A stretch of 64,000 nt of DNA, from NCBI GenBank assembly GCA_025603075.1, contig MU626303.1, positions 59,302 through 123,301 on the forward strand, read 5' to 3'. Each line of letters begins with the position of its first letter. Within the stretch, counting starts at the first letter, position 1. A program made the position numbers and the translations under genes. The notes beneath the pieces are model-generated. The model saw nothing but the letters and a program-made list of their open reading frames with translations. It did no database searches and had not been told where the DNA came from. Of this stretch, positions 35,733 to 49,508 are shown one piece after another. Source of the stretch: Neoconidiobolus thromboides FSU 785. Lineage: Eukaryota; Entomophthoromycota; Entomophthoromycetes; Entomophthorales; Neoconidiobolaceae.

Positions 35733-36866
35733 TTATGTTTTAGAGAGATTAACTGGAGGTGTTAATCGTTTGATTTGAGAATTAAGCCAATCAATAGAAT
35801 CTACCAATACCGTATTAGAATTAAACATGTTGTGCTCAAGGTGCGGATAGATTCTTGTTAATTTATCAATAGTACCACTAAGGTCATAAATCATATTTGC
35901 TCCACGATAATCCAATACTTGATCATTACCACCTTGTTGAACAAAAAAAGGAGTTTGTAATCTTGGTAAATCGCCTACTAATTTCTTTGTTTCATTTAAG
36001 ATCATAATCATTGTTCCAATTCTGCAACTTTGTTGAAACATCAAAGGGTCACGCTTTACATAATCTTCATCATAAAAGGTACTATTACTTATTCTATTAT
36101 CTGCTGTTAACTTTGAAGCTTCATTTAATTCTAATTCTAATTCCTCCTCTTCATCATCATCGTTATCTGAAGACGGTATTGTTAACCTTGGAGTTAATTT
36201 TGCAACTAATTTACCAAAATTGATTAAAGCTGAATTGTTAACTAAAGAAGAATTAAGTTTAACGCAAGGTGATACTAAACTTAATCCTGAAACTGAATGT
36301 GGGTTATTTATACAATATCTTATACCAATTAATCCTCCTAATGAATAGCCCAATAAAAAAATAGGGCATCTACTATTATATTCTTTAACTCTTGTTATCA
36401 CTGTTTCTAAAGCATCTAACAATGGTTGCATTTCAGTCAAATCGACATGAATTCCATCACTCCTTCCATGACTTGGCAAATCTAAAATGTGTACTCTATA
36501 TCCTTCATAGCAATAATTCGGCACTAGTTTAGCAAGATAACCACCATAAGCAGCGATACCATGTAACATAATGATCTCAGCTTTAGGATTCTCCACATGA
36601 TTATGCAAACACCACGATTGCAAATATAATCTCCCAACTGGTCTTTTCTTTGTGTTCAAACATCCTTGGTTACTTTTTTCGGGTATTACTTGAATGTACT
36701 CTTCGTGCCACCAATATTCCTTACTTTCCCTTAAACTTATTTCAGATGGATGATATGGCATATTCCTCCTACCAAACGAAGGATCGGATACTTTTAAGCC
36801 CATGCTGCTACATATCCCATGTAAAAAAACTTGATAGAACTTGGATAAGTAAAAATCATTTAACAT
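35733..36866 (-). CDS. Alpha/beta hydrolase (monoglyceride-lipase / serine aminopeptidase S33 type)
   Basis: Intronless 377-residue protein. The oxyanion-hole region is IIMLHGIAAYGGYL, the nucleophile elbow is FLLGYSLGGLIGIRYC (catalytic Ser in GYSLGG), the acid is in QQGGNDQVLDYRGA and the catalytic His in HLEHNMFNS, so the triad is complete and in order. The DLPSHGRSDG block and the lid-side layout fit the monoglyceride-lipase-like Hydrolase_4 group, which cleave acylglycerols or lysophospholipids. The first ~90 residues are extra compared with yeast Yju3 and contain no clear signal peptide. Between SL-SP-CV and the acid loop is an acidic insertion (DNDDDEEEELELEL). Substrate not determinable. 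Confidence 0.88.
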   Translation of the reverse strand: MLNDFYLSKFYQVFLHGICSSMGLKVSDPSFGRRNMPYHPSEISLRESKEYWWHEEYIQVIPEKSNQGCLNTKKRPVGRLYLQSWCLHNHVENPKAEIIMLHGIAAYGGYLAKLVPNYCYEGYRVHILDLPSHGRSDGIHVDLTEMQPLLDALETVITRVKEYNSRCPIFLLGYSLGGLIGIRYCINNPHSVSGLSLVSPCVKLNSSLVNNSALINFGKLVAKLTPRLTIPSSDNDDDEEEELELELNEASKLTADNRISNSTFYDEDYVKRDPLMFQQSCRIGTMIMILNETKKLVGDLPRLQTPFFVQQGGNDQVLDYRGANMIYDLSGTIDKLTRIYPHLEHNMFNSNTVLVDSIDWLNSQIKRLTPPVNLSKT

Positions 36867-38710
36867 TTTAGAATAAAAAATATTAATAAAATGATTAAAA
36901 TAAATAGAGAAATAAGATATAAAAAATAAAACTGTTGATTGAAGGGAAAATATTAAATTACTAATTTATGAGCTGAATTCAACTATTAAATTTACAAATA
37001 CCAATAAAATTCTTGTGTCAATGGTACAAAAAATCGTGATTATATTACTATTAATAAAGCTATAATTTTATACGAAATAAGCTGCCCAACTTTTGATTAA
37101 AGTTTATCCGCAATGCTTAAATTTTGTTGCAAGAACTGGCTTAAACTATAAAAGGGAAGACAATAGATTAAGTTCTAAATTAAGTAAATTTAACTTTGAT
37201 AAATTCTCTCCAATTACCCCTTAAAATCCAATTTAGATTGAAAAATTAAACTTATGCTTAAGGAAATAGAGAAGGTTTTTGGATAGATATTTATCTGGCA
37301 TTACCTAAAAATAGCAATTCGTTTAATAACGTTGAACAAAAACCTGAAACTTTATTGTGGTTATTGGTTGTAAAACTATTATTTTTGTTTAAGCCTCTCT
37401 TTATAGCTTTTATTTACTTAAAACTATAGTATTTATTAACATAATACTAGAACACTAGAATATTAGAAACTACTTAGTATTATGAATGGTAGTAATACTT
37501 ATGGTGTTCCAATTTTTATTCAAAATCCATAACATTTAAAACTAACTTATTTTTACAAATCAAGTTTTTTTACTAATCTGTATATTTTGATTTAGTAATA
37601 ATAAAATTGACATGAGTTGATAAAAATCCAAATAAAATCTTTAAATACCTTATTAATTTTACTTATGAAAGCATATTTAATACTGTATCACGTCTTACTA
37701 TAATTTGAAATAAGTTTGTTTTTTATTTACAATTTATAAGGTTTATTATTATTTACAAGTATACTTGGTTATTAATATTGACTTAAGTTTATATATTATT
37801 ATTTTATAATTGAAACAAACAATGTCTCCATTTTATAATATTAGTTTATAGAACTCAACTATAGCTAACAAAAAGATTATAAATGAATTAATAAAACTAA
37901 AAAATACAAATGGGGATGTTTTTTTTGGTTTCATTACTTTTTCCATTTTTAAGCCCTATTTGAGCGGAAAAATCATTAGTCAAATTCTTAAAACACAAAA
38001 ATTCATCCCCAAATATAGAATATAAATAAATAAATCAAAATTGATAAATAGTAATACAAATTATATATAAATACATCAATCTTATACTTTTTGTTAATAA
38101 ACATAAAGATGATTAACTTGTGTAATAATTAAAAGTATTAAATTTTTTGGAACTACATTTAATATTAGTATATTAATATATGTATATTATCCTTTTCCTG
38201 AATTCCATATTAAATTAAATATTTTATTATAAATAGGTATTAAAGAATATAGCGATTTTTAATTTTACTGCAATCTTATTTTTACTTATTTGACATATGG
38301 TTTCAAAGTTATAAAGAACATTATAGTTTTATTTGTTTCAGTTTCTTTTGTTAAATAATAAAATTTATGTTATAGGGTTTAAGTTCCTATCCGTCGATTA
38401 ATAGTATAACAAAACTGTTATTCATTTTCAATAGTTGATATATATTTTTTATTGATAAAATAATTATAATAAAATGTTTAGAGGAAAAGGAAAGGTAAAT
38501 TAAATATTGACTTATCTTCATATATTAAACTATTTATTAAATTTTGTATTATTTTATTAACTATTGAGTTTTTTTTAATTTTCATAAAATATACCATTTT
38601 TATCTATGTCTCTTAAAAGGATTATATTTTTAACTTTTTATAAAATTATGAAACAAAATTACTAAACTAAAAAATTTAACATAATTTAATGACGAAATTA
38701 AAAATATCGT
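36867..38710. other. Intergenic, AT-rich, with one family-A element
   Basis: About 1.8 kb. Contains family-A copy 11 (37909-38014). No open frame of weight on either strand. A short start-like string ATGTTTAGAGGAAAAGGAAAG before a GTAAAT near 38474 has no downstream exon and is not called a gene. Confidence 0.5.
37909..38014 (+). repeat. Family-A palindromic element, copy 11
   Basis: Forward copy: AATGGGGATG left, GGTTTCATTACTTTTTCC, TTAAGCCCTATTTGAGCGG, ATTAGTCAAATTCTTAAA, TTCATCCCCAAATA right. Confidence 0.88.
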
Positions 38711-40765
<2,055 letters not shown>

Positions 40766-41292
40766 GGTTGAAGTTCTTGTTTAATTTAATTTGTAAAGTT
40801 TTTGTTTAATATAATTACTTTCGTTTCTTTATATACTTGTCATTGATAATCATCGTGGTTAATAGTATATACAAATGATATCATTCATTTAAGAGGAATA
40901 ATTTAAGTTAACTAAATCCTATTTTAGCGATAATAGATGGAGGCTTAAAATGGAGGCATAACAATAATGAAATTAATTTTCCTTTACTTTGACATAAAAC
41001 CCAACCTATGATTTAGTTATATCAGCTTAAATTGAATTTTATGTTTGTTTACTAGCATTTTCATATGTAAATTATTATCTAACCATTTATAACTTTTGTG
41101 AGGTTTTAACAAACATAGCCAATGATTTCATTTTATTGACATCATCAACTTTAAAAAAATTAAAATCACAAATTATAAAATAATCAAAATTTATTTTAAT
41201 AATATAATCAAAATTTATTTTAATAATATAATAATCAAATAATATAAGATTAAGTAAAATAATACAGCTAATGCACCTTCCATTCCATTAGT
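40766..41292. other. Intergenic, AT-rich
   Basis: Upstream of ALT and downstream of the SLC35F6-like gene. Holds a 29-bp near-perfect tandem duplication of AATCAAAATTTATTTTAATA at about 41181-41232. No gene. Confidence 0.5.
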
Positions 41293-42525
41293 TTATGGTT
41301 GAATAAGTGGAGTACGTTCGTCATTGGAATGAGTTATAAGAAAAGAAGGTGGATGAACTACACCATTAAATAAAAAGGTACCATAAACAAGTAGTGAAAA
41401 CCCAACTACTTGAAGTAAACTAAATGTCTCCCAACCTAAAAACAAACTTACAAGCCAAATGAATAAGGTGCGTGATGTATCAATAGTTGAGCGAGAGGTA
41501 GCACTGATAGTTCTAGTTACGGATAATCCAAAAAAGTTAAAGAATGCAATTGAAAGTGCAATAAAGATAGCAGATATCCAAACGGTTGGATGATCGACTA
41601 TTTCATTCCAGCCATTTTGAATATCAAAATAGCCACCTGGATTACTTTGACCGAAGAAATAATTTAAAAATGGCATTGCTACTGTAATTGAAATGATGCC
41701 AAATAAACCTTCTAACCAAACACCATCGGCAGGGTATAAATGATATTGAGACATAATTTTTTCTTCCGTAACAAATTGGCTAGCTGAAAACATTTGTGCA
41801 AACAAAACTAATAAAACACCAACAAGGGAATTCTTGTTTTCAAGGCTAGCTACTACTATCTCATTAAGCAAATCATCAGCGGTATTTGGGATTTTTCTAT
41901 GAAAAAGACTACTAGCCCCAACCAAAGCAACGCCCAATACAATACTTAATAAGGCGGTCCATTGATATAGGAATAATTTCTTTTTTAAAAATAAAACAGA
42001 AAATAAACCAACAAATAACACGATGGAGCCTCTTAACATTTGATATACAGAAGCGGAGGTGTAAATAAGTCCGACATTCATCAATGTAGTACCACAAATA
42101 TCAAAAAGGCAAGGGATCCACATATAAAATATTTTATATCCACTCAAAGGTTCGGTAGGTAATGGGTTATTAAGAAAAATAGGGTTACCTTCTTCATCTT
42201 GATCTACTTTTGGTATACTATCTTCTTCTGGATGAGAATCAATAGTTACTGCACTCACTCCTAATAATTCATCAACACTGTCATCTACATCATTTTGAAA
42301 AATTCGCGCATATATATAAACGGCTATACAGGAAAATTCACCAATAAACATAATCAATGTTTGCCAAAGTGGTTGTTCAAAATACCTATGTTTATTTGGA
42401 TCTGGGTCATCACAGTTTCCTACACATTGACGATCTTGGTATTTATTTAAAATTGTGTTTGCTGTACCGGTAAACAACATACCAGCAACTAGCATTAAAG
42501 TATATCTTTGATTGATACCTGACAT
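41293..42525 (-). CDS. Drug/metabolite-superfamily transporter, SLC35F6 type
   Basis: Intronless 410-residue membrane protein with about ten helices. Blocks diagnostic of SLC35F6/C2orf18: LVAGMLFTGTANTILNKYQ, FIGEFSCIAVYIY, FDICGTTLMNVGLIYTSAS, VYQMLRGSIVLFVGLFSVLF, LFLYQWTALLSIVLGVALVG, LVLFAQMFSASQFVTEEKIM, EGLFGIISI, FFNFFGLSVTRTISATSRST and the late FLGWETFSLLQVVGFSLLVY. The family sits in endosomal/lysosomal or mitochondrial membranes in animals; cargo unknown. An acidic loop (about residues 80-125) and a short charged tail (HSNDERTPLIQP) are cytosolic. Confidence 0.92.
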   Translation of the reverse strand: MSGINQRYTLMLVAGMLFTGTANTILNKYQDRQCVGNCDDPDPNKHRYFEQPLWQTLIMFIGEFSCIAVYIYARIFQNDVDDSVDELLGVSAVTIDSHPEEDSIPKVDQDEEGNPIFLNNPLPTEPLSGYKIFYMWIPCLFDICGTTLMNVGLIYTSASVYQMLRGSIVLFVGLFSVLFLKKKLFLYQWTALLSIVLGVALVGASSLFHRKIPNTADDLLNEIVVASLENKNSLVGVLLVLFAQMFSASQFVTEEKIMSQYHLYPADGVWLEGLFGIISITVAMPFLNYFFGQSNPGGYFDIQNGWNEIVDHPTVWISAIFIALSIAFFNFFGLSVTRTISATSRSTIDTSRTLFIWLVSLFLGWETFSLLQVVGFSLLVYGTFLFNGVVHPPSFLITHSNDERTPLIQP

Positions 42526-44659
42526 GAGAGTTGAGTTAAGTTACAAATTATAAGAGTAATAAATAAAAGATAAGGTATATAGATGAGTTAATTGATTTAA
42601 AAATATGATAATCTAAACTAAAGGATTAAAAAGAAAGTTTTAAAAAAAATTTAATTTATGTTTTAATTTATAATCCTTGAGTTGCTTTGTTTTTGACCGT
42701 TAACAATTATGTTATTTATTGCTTGACTCCATTTTATTTGAGTCATCTTTTGAATTCTCTAACCTCCACTTTGCCTAAATAGGGAAAACTAGTCATTTAT
42801 TGGTTGATTTTAATCTCAACTCTATTTGATTCGTATAAATTGAAAATAGGCTAAAAGAATAAATTGCCTAATATTCAGTGTGACTGTTGAAGTATTTGGT
42901 CATTCATTTCTTCAGCAATTAATTATGAATGAATGACTTAATATTAATAAAATATTAACCGCTATAGCTTTTAAAAAAGTGAAGGAAATGGAATATTGCT
43001 AGTAATTAATATTAAAAGCAACCTTGGACAATATTACTTTAAGTTGCAAATAGCAGCTGTTTAACGGACAATATTAATGTAATGAAAATAAAATAGTCAA
43101 ATCAAATCATTCAATTATGATAAATTTCGTCATTTTAACTTTAATTAGATTTTTAAGAATTTAATTTAAAATCAAACATTTTTGAAGTTTAAGTTTCTGA
43201 TATTATGTTTTACCTAATAAATTAAGTAAATTTAATAAAATGATTATTTTCATGTTATTCGATAAGAACATTCAACAAATAATCACCACTTCACTAAAAT
43301 TTTATTATAGAATTTGATGAAATTTATAATTCTCTGAATATATTAATAATTTACAAGGAAAATTAAATCATTATATAAATTTTTAGAATCTTCAAGAATA
43401 CAATTTTTCTATAGAAAAGCCAACTTGACTTTGTGGGTTAGTCTAAACCCTTAGGTTTAGTTTTTTCAGGTTTTAATTTCTTGAGATAAATATATATTAA
43501 ACATGATACTATCAATGTGTTATTTTATGTTACTTTAAATAGGCCTACTGTAATGTCTTTTACTTATTGTTTAATTTAGTATTTTGTTTCACTTTCTAAT
43601 GTATAAAATGAACAGGATAACAAAACATAGCAAGAAATTCATGTATCGATTCGAAAGTTATAAAGGATAGAGCACATTGGAGTTGGATATCTTTTGTCAT
43701 CTTTAATTTGTATCAATATTTCACAATATGAATTTGACTGCTATAAAGGTAATAAAGACTTCAAGTTGATAATATGATAAATTTACTACAAATTAAGAAT
43801 ACTAAGAACACTTAATTACAACATGTTTTATCATGACTCGTTCATTCAGTTCTTCCTTTGTATAGTGAAATTTATGCTATAAGTTTAGATAATAAAATTA
43901 TAGTCTATCTTTGTTTATCAATAGAACTATTATAATAGATAATATGATTTACCTTTAAAATACAATTTTATTGCTTACAATATTAAAATAATTTATTTTA
44001 TAAAACAAACTTTATAAACATTATGACCTATATTGATCAAAAATAAACTAAGATTAGAACAAACTATTTTTTAAAAATTATTAATGTCATGTTATTTTTT
44101 AAATTGTATATTATTGTGGACAAAACAGTATTATTGAATATTTACTTTGTGATATTTTTGTATTTTTCTAAAGTTTAAAGAAACTAGTATTCTCATAATC
44201 TAATCTCCAGTAAAATTTAAATTAATATCAAGTGTAAAATAATTCAAATTAGTTATTGAATGATTACCAGACATAACAAAGTATCTGGGGGATGTTTTTT
44301 GGTTTCATTATTTTTTCCATTTTTAAGCCCTATTTGAGCGAAAAATTGTTAGTAAAATTCTTAAACATAAAACACATTTCCATCTAATATTTCAAAATTA
44401 AAAATATTTTAAAATAAAGATTTGTTTTTATGATTTATTTAGATTATCCGTTTTTAAGTAAATATGTAGGGACTTTTATAGCTTTTCGAGATTTGTAGAA
44501 AAAAGCCAAATCATTAAAATGGAGCATACTTCAAAATATATTATAATATCAAAAGCTCAACTCTTATTTAAAAAACTATTATAATATAAAAAAATACAAT
44601 TTGCAAAAAATATCTAAATATCTAAAACTCATAAAAAGTTCTAATATAAAATTTAGTTT
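42526..44659. other. Intergenic, AT-rich, with one family-A element
   Basis: About 2.1 kb without a supported gene; family-A copy 12 at 44282-44385. No RNA gene recognised. Confidence 0.5.
44282..44385 (+). repeat. Family-A palindromic element, copy 12
   Basis: Forward copy: TCTGGGGGATG left, GGTTTCATTATTTTTTCC, TTAAGCCCTATTTGAGCG, TTGTTAGTAAAATTCTTAAA, and a decayed right end ACACATTTCCATC. It shares AAGCCCTA with copy 11, suggesting a common sub-lineage. Confidence 0.85.
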
Positions 44660-45059
44660 TTAATTTTCAGTATCTGGATTATAACTTAGTAAGTTTCTTA
44701 ACTCTTTTTCACGGTTGAAATCTTGCTTAATAACCCTATCGGTTAATAAAAACCTATTGTTAGCTTCTTGTGAACGAATAAGGGATCCGATAGCCATTAA
44801 TGAGCCGAAGAAAGTAGCTGATTGTAACATAGAACTACCAACTGACCTTAAATATCCTTTAGGTCCTGGACCATAACTATAGAAATTGAAAATTAAAATT
44901 AATTCAAAATAAAATTATCATAGATCAAGAGTGTGAATTAGCAATTACTTACACTAAAACTTGTACACCACCTAATAAAAATCCCATAGTAGCACCGACC
45001 GCTCCACCCATCATCAAGCCCATCTTCATTCGATCAAAATAACTTGGTTGTTGTGCCAT
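44660..45059 (-). CDS. MGR2: TIM23-associated inner-membrane protein MGR2/ROMO1
   Basis: Small two-helix mitochondrial inner-membrane protein; in yeast it couples Tim21 to TIM23 and gates lateral release of preproteins. Two exons: ATG 45059 reads MAQQPSYFDRMKMGLMMGGA then MGFLLGGVQVLV; the second reads YGPGPKGYLRSVGSS then SATFFGSLMAIGSLIR. The PSxxDRxKMGxMMG start, the GPGPxG loop and the SGTFGxFMxIGxxIR second helix are the family's marks. Odd feature: a C-terminal extension of about 35 polar residues (EANNRFLLTDRVIKQD..) absent from short animal ROMO1. Tandem with MIC19, another mitochondrial inner-membrane gene. Confidence 0.92.
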
Positions 45060-45346
45060 TGTAGTTAGTTGGAAAATAATTAAAACAAAATTTATTTAAC
45101 TTTTTTTTCATTGATTAAATTCAATTCTCAATTAAAAAGAACAAATGATAAAAAAGTGACGAAATTGAAAGATTATGGGATCCATAGTTTTATTTTAATA
45201 AAAATTCAAATGTATAGATTGAAATTGAGACATCAAAAGTACAAAGGTGTATTATATTTAAAAAAAACAATTTATTTTTTATTTTTGAGCTTTAATCAAT
45301 TCCTAGATAATAATGAATTAAAACAGATATTAAAAAATCAATAAAA

Positions 45347-46084
45347 TTAAAAATATACTTTTTGTGCATTATTAACTGCTTTCTTAAAATCTTCAACTTC
45401 TTTCCAACAATCTAAAGTTCTCTTATTATGATTACTAAAAATTTAAAATTTAAGGAATGATAATGGAATAGAAATAAATCAAGCTACTTACCGATAACAA
45501 GCGATTAAAGTTTCTTTAGCTTCCTCAATGACTTTATTTTGTTTAGGTTCATTTCTATAATAAAAATTAAAAATCAATCAAATTAAGTCTTTCATACCCT
45601 AATGATAATCCTATAAACTTACGTCAAATGCTTGCTATTTAATTCCTTTACATAATCCAAAAGATAATTACTGTCAGTTAACCTTTTATCCTTAACCGAA
45701 TTAAATAATAATTCCTGCTCTTTTTGAATTCTTTCAACTTCTTGTAATACTCTTTCGTCAACTATTCTTTCCATATTTTCAAACTCTAAATCTGCTTGTT
45801 TTTTAAAATCTTTCTATATTCCTAACGTTAATTTCATCAATTCTTCAAAATATAATTAAATTTACTTTAATCTCTTCCTTATTTGATGTGACAGTGTTGT
45901 TATTACTTGGTTGATTATTACGAACCCCAGTTAAATCTTGTAATAAATCTTGAGATATCTAAATTATGAGTTAATTTTTTATACTATAATTCTTATAAAT
46001 ATAAATTACAGATAACTTAGCTTGTGTTGGGGCATAAAAGACTAATGGTTCATCACTTGCTTGTTTGGAACTATTAGAGCCCAT
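45347..46084 (-). CDS. MIC19: MICOS complex subunit MIC19 (CHCHD3 type)
   Basis: Peripheral intermembrane-space subunit of MICOS, which forms crista junctions. ATG 46084 opens MGSNSSKQ, a myristoylation-type start, then SDEPLVFYAPTQAKLSDISQ, LLQDLTGVRNNQPSNN, a long Glu/Lys coiled coil (ERIVDERVLQEVERIQKEQE) and a short CHCH-like end reading EAKETLIACYRN and RTLDCWKEVEDFKKAV. Five or six exons. Only the inner pair of cysteines (AC..DC) is visible, a reduced CHCH as in some fungal Mic19. The promoter is shared head-to-head with OST5: 250 bp between start codons. Confidence 0.85.
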
Positions 46085-46334
46085 TATGAAGTTGAGTATT
46101 TAATATCAATTAAAAATTGAAAACTTAACTAGAAATAGCACTATAATTTTATACAAGATAATGAGTGAAATTGATTGATCGAAATATAGCCAATAATACT
46201 TGACTAGAAATGAAATATTCATTCTTAATTAGTTGAAATTTTAACCAATAAATTCTAACTATGTCTTCAGTTTATAGTTTATTACGATTTAACTTTTAGT
46301 TCTTTTTATTAAAATTCTTTTCATAAAGCACATA

Positions 46335-46666
46335 ATGACAGTAATACTTATTATCAAACTAATAAACTAAATATTCACTAAAATCGTTAGCAAATTGATT
46401 ATTCTGCACCAATAGCCATTGAATTACTTCCAAGTTTATCGACTTTGTTTTTAACTTTAGGGTTATTATCCAGTGTTACTTATGGAATGTAAGTTTGTTT
46501 ATAACTTGTATTGATTCAAATAAGATAAGATGCTGATAATGTTTTCTTTTATTTAAATAGTACCAAAAATTCCATAGTAAATGAAGGTTTGACTGCTATA
46601 TTAGCTTCGAGTTTATTATCAGTAGGTTTATTGTTCTTTTTTACAATTGTTGGGTTGTCACCTTAA
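46335..46666 (+). CDS. OST5: Oligosaccharyltransferase subunit OST5/TMEM258
   Basis: Small two-helix membrane subunit of the ER oligosaccharyltransferase. Three exons: 46335-46340 (ATGACA only), 46391-46488 and 46561-46666, with introns 46341-46390 and 46489-46560 in phase. The product (about 67 residues) reads QIDYSAPIAIELLP, helix 1 SLSTLFLTLGLLSSVTYGI, short loop TKNSIVNEGL, helix 2 TAILASSLLSVGLLFFFTIV and ends GLSP. The order short acidic head - YxSP - helix - loop - helix ASLxxGxGxLFLxxxVG is that of the family, which is usually 70-90 residues. Too short and split to appear as a long open frame. The 6-nt first exon is a prediction; the second and third exons are firm. Confidence 0.8.
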
Positions 46667-46792
46667 TTTATAACTATTTTTAATTTTAATTATTGAAATA
46701 AATTTTTTAATATAATGTAAAAATATAATAGTTAATATATGAAAATAATATAATAATATTAATAATAAATTCAGCTTTATTTTTTTTAAAAA

Positions 46793-48817
46793 TTATTTGC
46801 AGATAGGTGCATTATCATTTTGATTATTATTCCAATCCATTAGGGTTTGATAAGTGACATAAAACATCATCACAAAGCCAACTACAATAATTAATATATT
46901 TTTCATTTTAATTAAAGAAGTTTTAAATGAGTGATTGTTTTCATCATTTAATATTTTTAAATGGAATAAAGCAGGAAAGATAAAAGATAATGGAATACAA
47001 CAAAAGGAGCCAATTAAAGAAACAAAATGATTTAAAGAAGAGGAACCAACATAAGAGATATAACTGATTAATAATACAATTAAGATTCTTATTATGTTCT
47101 TATTCCATTTAACTATCATAGATCTTTTACCTGATTTTGAAAATAATAATTGCTCAATAATAGCAATGATTGGAAAGACTTGCAATGGGACTGATAGTAT
47201 AATAGCCACAGCATACATGGATTGAATTAATGAAGTATTAATATGATCTTTTGGTAAATTTAATAAAACCACCGTTTTTACTTGATCGCCAAAAGTTAAA
47301 TAAGATAAAGCACCGATAAATACAAACACAATTGTAATAAATAACATAGTGTAACTTAATATCTTTGGAAATTTTTCTGGTTCTTTCATTGATTGTAAAA
47401 TTGGAATAATTAAGCCAATACCTTCAAATGTAAAGATTGCAGTACCGATAAAAGTAGTAAAATTAGCCGAGTTAAAATATTGAATTTCAGCAAGTCCATT
47501 TTGATTGATATAATTGACATTAAAATAAACCAAATAAAATAAACCAATAACAATAAAAACATCTGCAATTAAAGCCATTAATGATAAGCTTTTGATTTTA
47601 CGTAACATTGCAATTGGTATATAAATTAATAATTGAATTAATATAAATGAATATTCTGGTATAATATATTGACATTGAGTAACATTATAAAACACTTGTT
47701 CCAAATTTTTAGCAATAAAAATAATATAAGTGCAAGAAAAACCAATTTGAGAAATCACAATTGAAAACAATATAATTTTTCTTGTCCATTTACCGAATAA
47801 AATCTCCCCCATATCACCAAAACTACCGCCAATTTTTAATTGAGCTTCGATTAAAAGTAACATTGTATGTAATCCCAATAAAGAAATCAATATTAAAAAC
47901 AAAAATGAAAATGCCATCCCACCATCATAAAAACTACGTGGTAAAAATAGAACTCCAGTACCAACGAAGGACTTGATTAGTAAAAATACTGCTTTACCAG
48001 CAGATCCTGTAGCGGGTGGTGGATTCATTTCAATATTCGACATTCTTCTAATCAATCGTGCTCTTTCATTTGTTTGTTGTCCAATTTCTTCTTCTTCAAG
48101 TTCATCTAAGATAGTTTCTTCATTATCATCTAATGGATAAATTTCACCTGCAAAATGACCATATAAAGCCAAAAAATCCAAAAAATTAGTAGTAATCAAA
48201 TTAGTATCTCTACCATCTCTTTCATTCTGAGTTAATATATGATGGCGACGAAAAGCCCCTGGTATTAATAGAGAGGAAGGTGTAGCTATCAAATTACCAT
48301 CTTCATCAATGGCATCTCTTAAGTAAGGCATTGAATTACTTCTTTTCATTCTAGTTTTACGATCCACTTCTTGTTGCCATTTGTAAATATCTCGAGTTAT
48401 ATCACCACTTTGTAATAAATGTGAATCTAATATTGGTTCTTCATTATTAAAATTATCGGCGTTGGAATGTAAGGAAGTAACATCTTCATTTTGATTTAAT
48501 AATGAATTAGAATAAGACTCGTTATCACTATTATTTCTTATATCTGAAAAGGTCACTAAATGTTTCTTAACTGCTGAAGAAATCTCACGTTCCATTTGAT
48601 CATTTAATGGGTTATAATCACCTCTGGGTGAATTGGACAATAAAAATTCACTATTACTTTTAATGGAACCATAGTTTGTATTAGTTGGGTTATTAATATC
48701 AATTTCTTCATTAAGTCGGGCATTTAATTGCTCTCGATTGAGTTCTAAATTACTTTCAGTATAACTATTACTTGGTAATTTATCCACAGTTGATGTTTCT
48801 TTTTTAATCGGTTTCAT
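46793..48817 (-). CDS. Vacuolar amino-acid transporter (AVT3/AVT4, SLC36/38 type)
   Basis: Intronless 674-residue transporter. About 260 polar, Asn/Ser-rich N-terminal residues are followed by about eleven helices starting at GKAVFLLIKSFVGTGVLFLP, the hallmark first helix of the amino-acid/auxin permease fold in its vacuolar-effluxer form. Other blocks: GLHTMLLLIEAQLKIGGSFG, GFSCTYIIFIAKNLEQVF, AMLRKIKSLSLMALIADVFI, FEGIGLIIPILQSMKEPEKF and GALSYLTFGDQVKTVVLLNL. Long regulated N-terminus plus GTGVLFLP points to Avt3/Avt4, which export neutral or basic amino acids from the vacuole. Convergent with OST5, about 125 bp apart. Confidence 0.92.
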   Translation of the reverse strand: MKPIKKETSTVDKLPSNSYTESNLELNREQLNARLNEEIDINNPTNTNYGSIKSNSEFLLSNSPRGDYNPLNDQMEREISSAVKKHLVTFSDIRNNSDNESYSNSLLNQNEDVTSLHSNADNFNNEEPILDSHLLQSGDITRDIYKWQQEVDRKTRMKRSNSMPYLRDAIDEDGNLIATPSSLLIPGAFRRHHILTQNERDGRDTNLITTNFLDFLALYGHFAGEIYPLDDNEETILDELEEEEIGQQTNERARLIRRMSNIEMNPPPATGSAGKAVFLLIKSFVGTGVLFLPRSFYDGGMAFSFLFLILISLLGLHTMLLLIEAQLKIGGSFGDMGEILFGKWTRKIILFSIVISQIGFSCTYIIFIAKNLEQVFYNVTQCQYIIPEYSFILIQLLIYIPIAMLRKIKSLSLMALIADVFIVIGLFYLVYFNVNYINQNGLAEIQYFNSANFTTFIGTAIFTFEGIGLIIPILQSMKEPEKFPKILSYTMLFITIVFVFIGALSYLTFGDQVKTVVLLNLPKDHINTSLIQSMYAVAIILSVPLQVFPIIAIIEQLLFSKSGKRSMIVKWNKNIIRILIVLLISYISYVGSSSLNHFVSLIGSFCCIPLSFIFPALFHLKILNDENNHSFKTSLIKMKNILIIVVGFVMMFYVTYQTLMDWNNNQNDNAPICK

Positions 48818-49400
48818 TTCAAAGTGTTATATATTATGGAATATAAAGTTTATTGAGTTTCTGTTTTGGAATTTGTTAATTTTAAATGGATTACATCAAC
48901 CACACCTTTTTTTATTAACTGACAAAATTCAATTTAAGCCTTTGATATTTTTATTCTTTTGAAAAATTTCTTTTTCCATTTTTAGTAAGGAAGTAGTTAA
49001 ATTAACTCAAGTCAACTTTTGCAACAAAGTCTAAGAATCCTTCCGTGAAGGTAATGATAAACATGGGGTTTTTTTTTTAAATTTCTAACATTGGCAATTC
49101 ATCATAACCCTTCAAAGAAAGATGTTTAGATGAATTGATGCAGACATTTTTTAATAGTAAGTGATGCTGAGAGTGAAAAAAATACGAGTTACCATAAAAG
49201 AAACTATATTGAACTCAAATATAAAATTATAATCAAAATACAATTAAACTTTAATAAAAATTATTTTTAAAGTAACAGGCTAAATATTTAAAACACTGTA
49301 TTTTATAAGATCAGTATTTTTATATCTAAAATTAATACAATTGCTTTTATAATAATTTATATTTTGTTTACTTTTGGTTTCAATTGCTATCAAAGAAAAG

Positions 49401-49508
49401 ATATGGGGATATATTTTTTATTTAAGAATTCTACTAACAGATTTTTCACTCAAGTAGCGCTTAAAAGATAGAAAAAGTAATGAAATAAAAAAAAACATAC
49501 CCATATAT
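49401..49508 (-). repeat. Family-A palindromic element, copy 13
   Basis: Reverse copy: ATATGGGGATATATTTTTTA left, TTAAGAATTCTACTAACAG, CACTCAAGTAGCGCTTAAAA, and AACATACCCATATA right. Confidence 0.88.

Noticed and set aside
45111-45344. 77-residue + strand frame next to MIC19
   Set aside because: Composition is Lys/Tyr/Phe/Ile-rich like random AT-rich sequence, no motif, and it lies between the MGR2 start and the MIC19 stop.
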